A stretch of 8,674 nt of DNA, taken from assembly GCA_043421945.1 (NCBI GenBank), contig JBHOGO010000125.1:1-8674 (forward strand), in the 5' to 3' direction. Positions within the stretch are counted from its first letter, which is position 1; the number at the start of each line of letters is the position of its first letter. Below the pieces are notes generated by a model, which saw only the letters and a program-made list of their open reading frames with translations, did not search any database and was not told the origin of the DNA. Below are positions 6,423-8,674 of this stretch, piece after piece. The position numbers were made by a program, and so were the translations under genes. The DNA comes from Thaumasiovibrio sp043421945 (GTDB lineage Bacteria; Pseudomonadota; Gammaproteobacteria; Enterobacterales; Vibrionaceae).

Positions 6423-7768
6423 TGCGCTTTCTCCTCAGGATCTTCAAGGCGAGCTCGCCCCTCATCACCTGCAGCTGGCATGGTGTGGAGAAGTAGCGCC
6501 ATCCCTTCTACCGCTGGAAGCAGATCATTAACAACGAGTAAATCCCCCTCGGTAATCTCGCCTTCTACGGCAACCATGCCATTTTGGCGAAATTTAACCA
6601 TGACGGTTTGAATATGTAGCTTGCCATCTCGGTAGAGATAGACACTGTCGCCGTGAATCGCACGCTCAGGAACCACCAGATGCGGTTGTTGACGCCCAGT
6701 GAGTTTGGCTTCAACAAACATACCATTCACTAAAGGTGGTGCTTGTGTAGGGTCAATCTGGCGGTAATCCTGCTCGACATTCAAAATAATGCCTATCGTC
6801 GCTTGGCTCTGATTGACACTATCACTGATACGAGAAACTTCCGCATCCCAAAAGTATTGTTGATTGCCGCTACTTAATTGAATCGTTGCACCTAAATCCA
6901 ACGTATCACCTCGCGGTTGACCATCACTGTGCGCACTGTATTGATCGTAAGACCCCGATAGAATTGCCATGTCGTGAATCGCGATTTGCGCATCGATCTC
7001 AACAGCTTCAATACCATGACCAACCATCATCACTTGTTGAAGATTAACAACTTGATCAAGCTCGACATCTACGTCTGCAATGCGCGCATCAATAGGCAAA
7101 ATCACTTCTGTTTTGGCCAGTGATCGTTTCGCTTCATCGACTCTTGATTCATTCACGCTCACCTGCGCTTGCAGCACTTTCCTTTCATCTGGCAGCACAA
7201 ACAACGTACTTTCTAAGTCTTGCACCGTTCGTTGACTCGCTAAGACAGATTGCTGCTCGTTATCCGCATCCGACTGAGAAATAAGCCCTTTTTCACGCAA
7301 ATCTAGCTTACGTTTTAGCTCTTGCTGGCTAATCGCCAATCGTTGTTTTTCAAGCCCTAATTGGGTTTTAGCGTTCTTCTCTTCCTGCGTTAATTTCGTC
7401 AATTGCGCTTGTGCCGAACGAAGATCTGCTTCAGCTTGTGCAAGTTTTAGTTCGTAATCTAACGGATCAATGCGCAGCAATACTGTGCCAGCATCAACAA
7501 CGCGTCCTCTTTCTAGTTCTGGAGAACGGTACACCACACGGCCTGATACCTCTGCAATGCCCTGCCACTCTACTTTCGGCGTTACCCGCCCGTAGCCCAC
7601 GACTTCAGGTGCAAGAGCGATAGGCTTCATCTCTATCACTTCAACCAAGCGCCCTTTGTTAACCGCAGGATTAAGGCTTGGTGTGGGGCGTGATTTCACT
7701 GCCAATACAAGAATGACCACGCCAATCAACACTGCTGGAATAATCAAAAGTTTCTTCGCTATATTCAT
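6419..7768 (-). CDS. RND efflux periplasmic adaptor (membrane fusion protein, HlyD/AcrA-like)
   Basis: This 449-residue protein links the inner-membrane permease to an outer-membrane channel. A single hydrophobic anchor lies at 6-24. There is no lipobox cysteine, so it is held by a transmembrane helix rather than a lipid as AcrA is. The first half of the lipoyl domain includes GRVVDAGTVLLRIDPLDY (88-105). A long alpha-hairpin runs through about 106-219, rich in Q, E, K and A, with the turn near LREKGLISQSDADNEQQ (157-173), the usual site of contact with TolC-type proteins. The beta-barrel and membrane-proximal domains follow, with PPLVNGMFVEAKL (344-356) and VVPERAIHGDSVYLYRDGKL (365-384) typical of the family. 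The ATG at 7768 overlaps the repressor's TGA (ATGA), and its own ribosome-binding site is weak, so translation probably depends on coupling. It is a partner of the next gene. A C-terminal charged tail (435-449) is present. Confidence 0.9.
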   Translation of the reverse strand: MNIAKKLLIIPAVLIGVVILVLAVKSRPTPSLNPAVNKGRLVEVIEMKPIALAPEVVGYGRVTPKVEWQGIAEVSGRVVYRSPELERGRVVDAGTVLLRIDPLDYELKLAQAEADLRSAQAQLTKLTQEEKNAKTQLGLEKQRLAISQQELKRKLDLREKGLISQSDADNEQQSVLASQRTVQDLESTLFVLPDERKVLQAQVSVNESRVDEAKRSLAKTEVILPIDARIADVDVELDQVVNLQQVMMVGHGIEAVEIDAQIAIHDMAILSGSYDQYSAHSDGQPRGDTLDLGATIQLSSGNQQYFWDAEVSRISDSVNQSQATIGIILNVEQDYRQIDPTQAPPLVNGMFVEAKLTGRQQPHLVVPERAIHGDSVYLYRDGKLHIQTVMVKFRQNGMVAVEGEITEGDLLVVNDLLPAVEGMALLLHTMPAAGDEGRARLEDPEEKAQ

Positions 7769-8481
7769 CTTTTTATCTCTGTTTTCAATGTCGTGGCTTG
7801 GTTATCTAGGCTAGTGTGAGAATTCTTATCTGAGCTATCAAGCATTTTAGAGTGCGCTTGTTGATTCAGCATTCCTTTATCTAAGAGTGCTAAGTTGTGC
7901 TCTGCCCACTGCATCAAAAAGTCTTCGTTAATGTCGACACCTTGCATTTCAGAAAAGCCTTTTGGAATGATGAATGGGAAGATCATTAAACTAAGAAACG
8001 ATAAACGAGCCATTATCGGATCAACACCTTCAGCAAGTTCAGGCATGGAATAAAAAAGCGACTGATGAAGCGGTTTAACAAAACGCGAAAACTGTTTGTC
8101 GATAATCTGGCGTTGTATGCCCTCATCATCACCTGCCATTACACGGTATATCAATCGTGGAAAATCAGGAAAAGGGGCCATCGTTCTGTAATAAGTACGC
8201 ATTAATCCTTCTACGCTTTCAAAGCCACCGTTTTCCATCACGACCTCAATGGCGGTATGCATCGGTGCCATGGTATCCACAATCATGGCTTCAAATAAAC
8301 CAGCTTTGTTTTGAAAGTAGTAACGAATTAGCGCAACATTGACTTCCGCCTTTTCTGCGACCATGCGTGTAGAGACTTTCTCATACGGCAACTTTAAAAA
8401 AAGTGGACGAGCCGCTTCAATGAGCCTCGCTCTTGCATCACTGTCTCCACCAACAGGACGACCTGCCTTGCGCGTTACCAT
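7765..8481 (-). CDS. TetR-family transcriptional repressor of the efflux operon
   Basis: The protein has 238 residues from the ATG at 8481. The N-terminal DNA-binding domain includes GRPVGG (7-12), DARARLIEAARPLF (15-28) and a helix-turn-helix at about 37-56 (STRMVAEKAEVNVALIRYYF) followed by NKAGLF. The C-terminal ligand domain is divergent, as usual in TetR proteins, and ends in a hydrophilic tail of about 33 residues. The ATG at 8481 is preferred because GAAGGG lies 6 nt upstream. An in-frame GTG at 8505 has no ribosome-binding site and sits inside a palindrome likely to be an operator. As first gene of the operon it probably represses itself and the pump, with release by a pump substrate. 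Family assignment is firm; the target and inducer are inferred from position. Confidence 0.9.
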   Translation of the reverse strand: MVTRKAGRPVGGDSDARARLIEAARPLFLKLPYEKVSTRMVAEKAEVNVALIRYYFQNKAGLFEAMIVDTMAPMHTAIEVVMENGGFESVEGLMRTYYRTMAPFPDFPRLIYRVMAGDDEGIQRQIIDKQFSRFVKPLHQSLFYSMPELAEGVDPIMARLSFLSLMIFPFIIPKGFSEMQGVDINEDFLMQWAEHNLALLDKGMLNQQAHSKMLDSSDKNSHTSLDNQATTLKTEIKR

Positions 8482-8487
8482 AGACAG

Positions 8488-8493
8488 CCCTTC
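8488..8493 (-). promoter_or_regulatory. Ribosome-binding site that decides the TetR start
   Basis: On the minus strand GAAGGG lies 6 nt before the ATG at 8481. No similar purine run precedes the in-frame GTG at 8505. This favours the 238-residue product. Confidence 0.6.
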
Positions 8494-8496
8494 AAA

Positions 8497-8514
8497 ATTA
8501 ATCACTTGATTAAT
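8497..8514. promoter_or_regulatory. Candidate TetR operator O1 (perfect 18-bp palindrome)
   Basis: ATTAATCA-CT-TGATTAAT has perfect 8-bp arms and a 2-bp spacer, the size and symmetry expected of a TetR-family operator. It lies 15 bp upstream of the repressor ATG and overlaps a possible -10 element (TATATT on the minus strand). Binding there would block transcription of the repressor-adaptor-permease operon. Confidence 0.55.
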
Positions 8515-8563
8515 ATAGTACGCCGAGCCGTAAGAGTGTGGCTAGATAATTAATTCACTCGGT

Positions 8564-8581
8564 ATTAAACAATTGATTAAT
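8564..8581. promoter_or_regulatory. Candidate TetR operator O2 (second copy of the palindrome)
   Basis: ATTAAACA-AT-TGATTAAT matches O1 at 16 of 18 positions and has one mismatched pair between arms. Its right half-site TGATTAAT is identical to that of O1. The 67-bp offset is about 6.4 helical turns. Two copies of the same palindrome in the promoter region of a divergent or autoregulated TetR gene is a common arrangement. Confidence 0.5.
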
Positions 8582-8596
8582 TAACCTGAGATCGGT

Positions 8597-8674
8597 TTAT
8601 ACCCAATTAACTTGAAGATGCGTGTTTGAGCACCTGAAAATTATCATTTATTCGAGACGCCAGTGAACCAGCGA
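8597..8674. repeat. Possible end of a dispersed Vibrionaceae intergenic repeat, continuing past the window
   Basis: The stretch beginning TATACCCAATTAACTTGAAG, followed by ATGC, resembles from memory a sequence found at the ends of small non-coding repeats and insertion elements in Vibrio and relatives. No gene is seen in it here. The assignment rests on recall only, and the other end is outside the window. Confidence 0.3.

Noticed and set aside
8515..8560. Exact -35/-10 pair for the repressor operon between the two palindromes
   Set aside because: Several AT-rich -10-like words are present (TATATT, TACTAT on the minus strand), but none has an acceptable -35 at 16-18 bp, so no promoter was called.

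Overview
The window looks like chromosomal DNA of a marine gammaproteobacterium, most probably a member of the Vibrionaceae. The reasons are the ArfA sequence, a YnaI-type MscS channel, a DHH-family protein, moderate to low GC content and a possible Vibrio-type dispersed repeat at the right edge. No rRNA, tRNA, CRISPR array or phage gene is visible. Genus and family are inferred from remembered protein similarity and were not computed.

Layout from left to right. Positions 1-273 (+) hold the C-terminal end of an IS3-family transposase whose catalytic part lies outside the window. A hairpin cluster at 302-337 fits a terminator for leftward transcription. Positions 434-1363 (-) encode an intact DHH/DHHA1 phosphoesterase-like protein with an extended -10 promoter. 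A 279-bp divergent region follows, with inverted repeats built from GATGT half-sites and a good promoter for arfA. Positions 1643-1861 (+) encode ArfA, the alternative ribosome-rescue factor. A 21-position hairpin covers its last codons and stop codon, the arrangement known to produce arfA messages without a stop codon. Positions 2002-3099 (-) encode a five-TM MscS-family channel of the YnaI type.

The right half, 3297-8481 (-), is one tightly packed operon: a TetR-family repressor, a periplasmic adaptor (MFP/HlyD type) and an RND efflux permease. The start and stop codons overlap as ATGA at both junctions, so the three genes are probably co-transcribed and translationally coupled. No outer-membrane factor gene is present, so the pump presumably uses a TolC-like channel encoded elsewhere. 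Upstream of the repressor are two copies of an 18-bp AT-rich palindrome, 67 bp apart, which are strong candidates for the repressor's own operators. The repressor would then control itself and the pump.

Most of the window is ordinary core and efflux DNA. The items most worth a second look are the arfA hairpin, the paired operators, the Asn-Asp in place of the usual TM10 lysine in the RND permease, and the GATGT repeat cluster in front of arfA.
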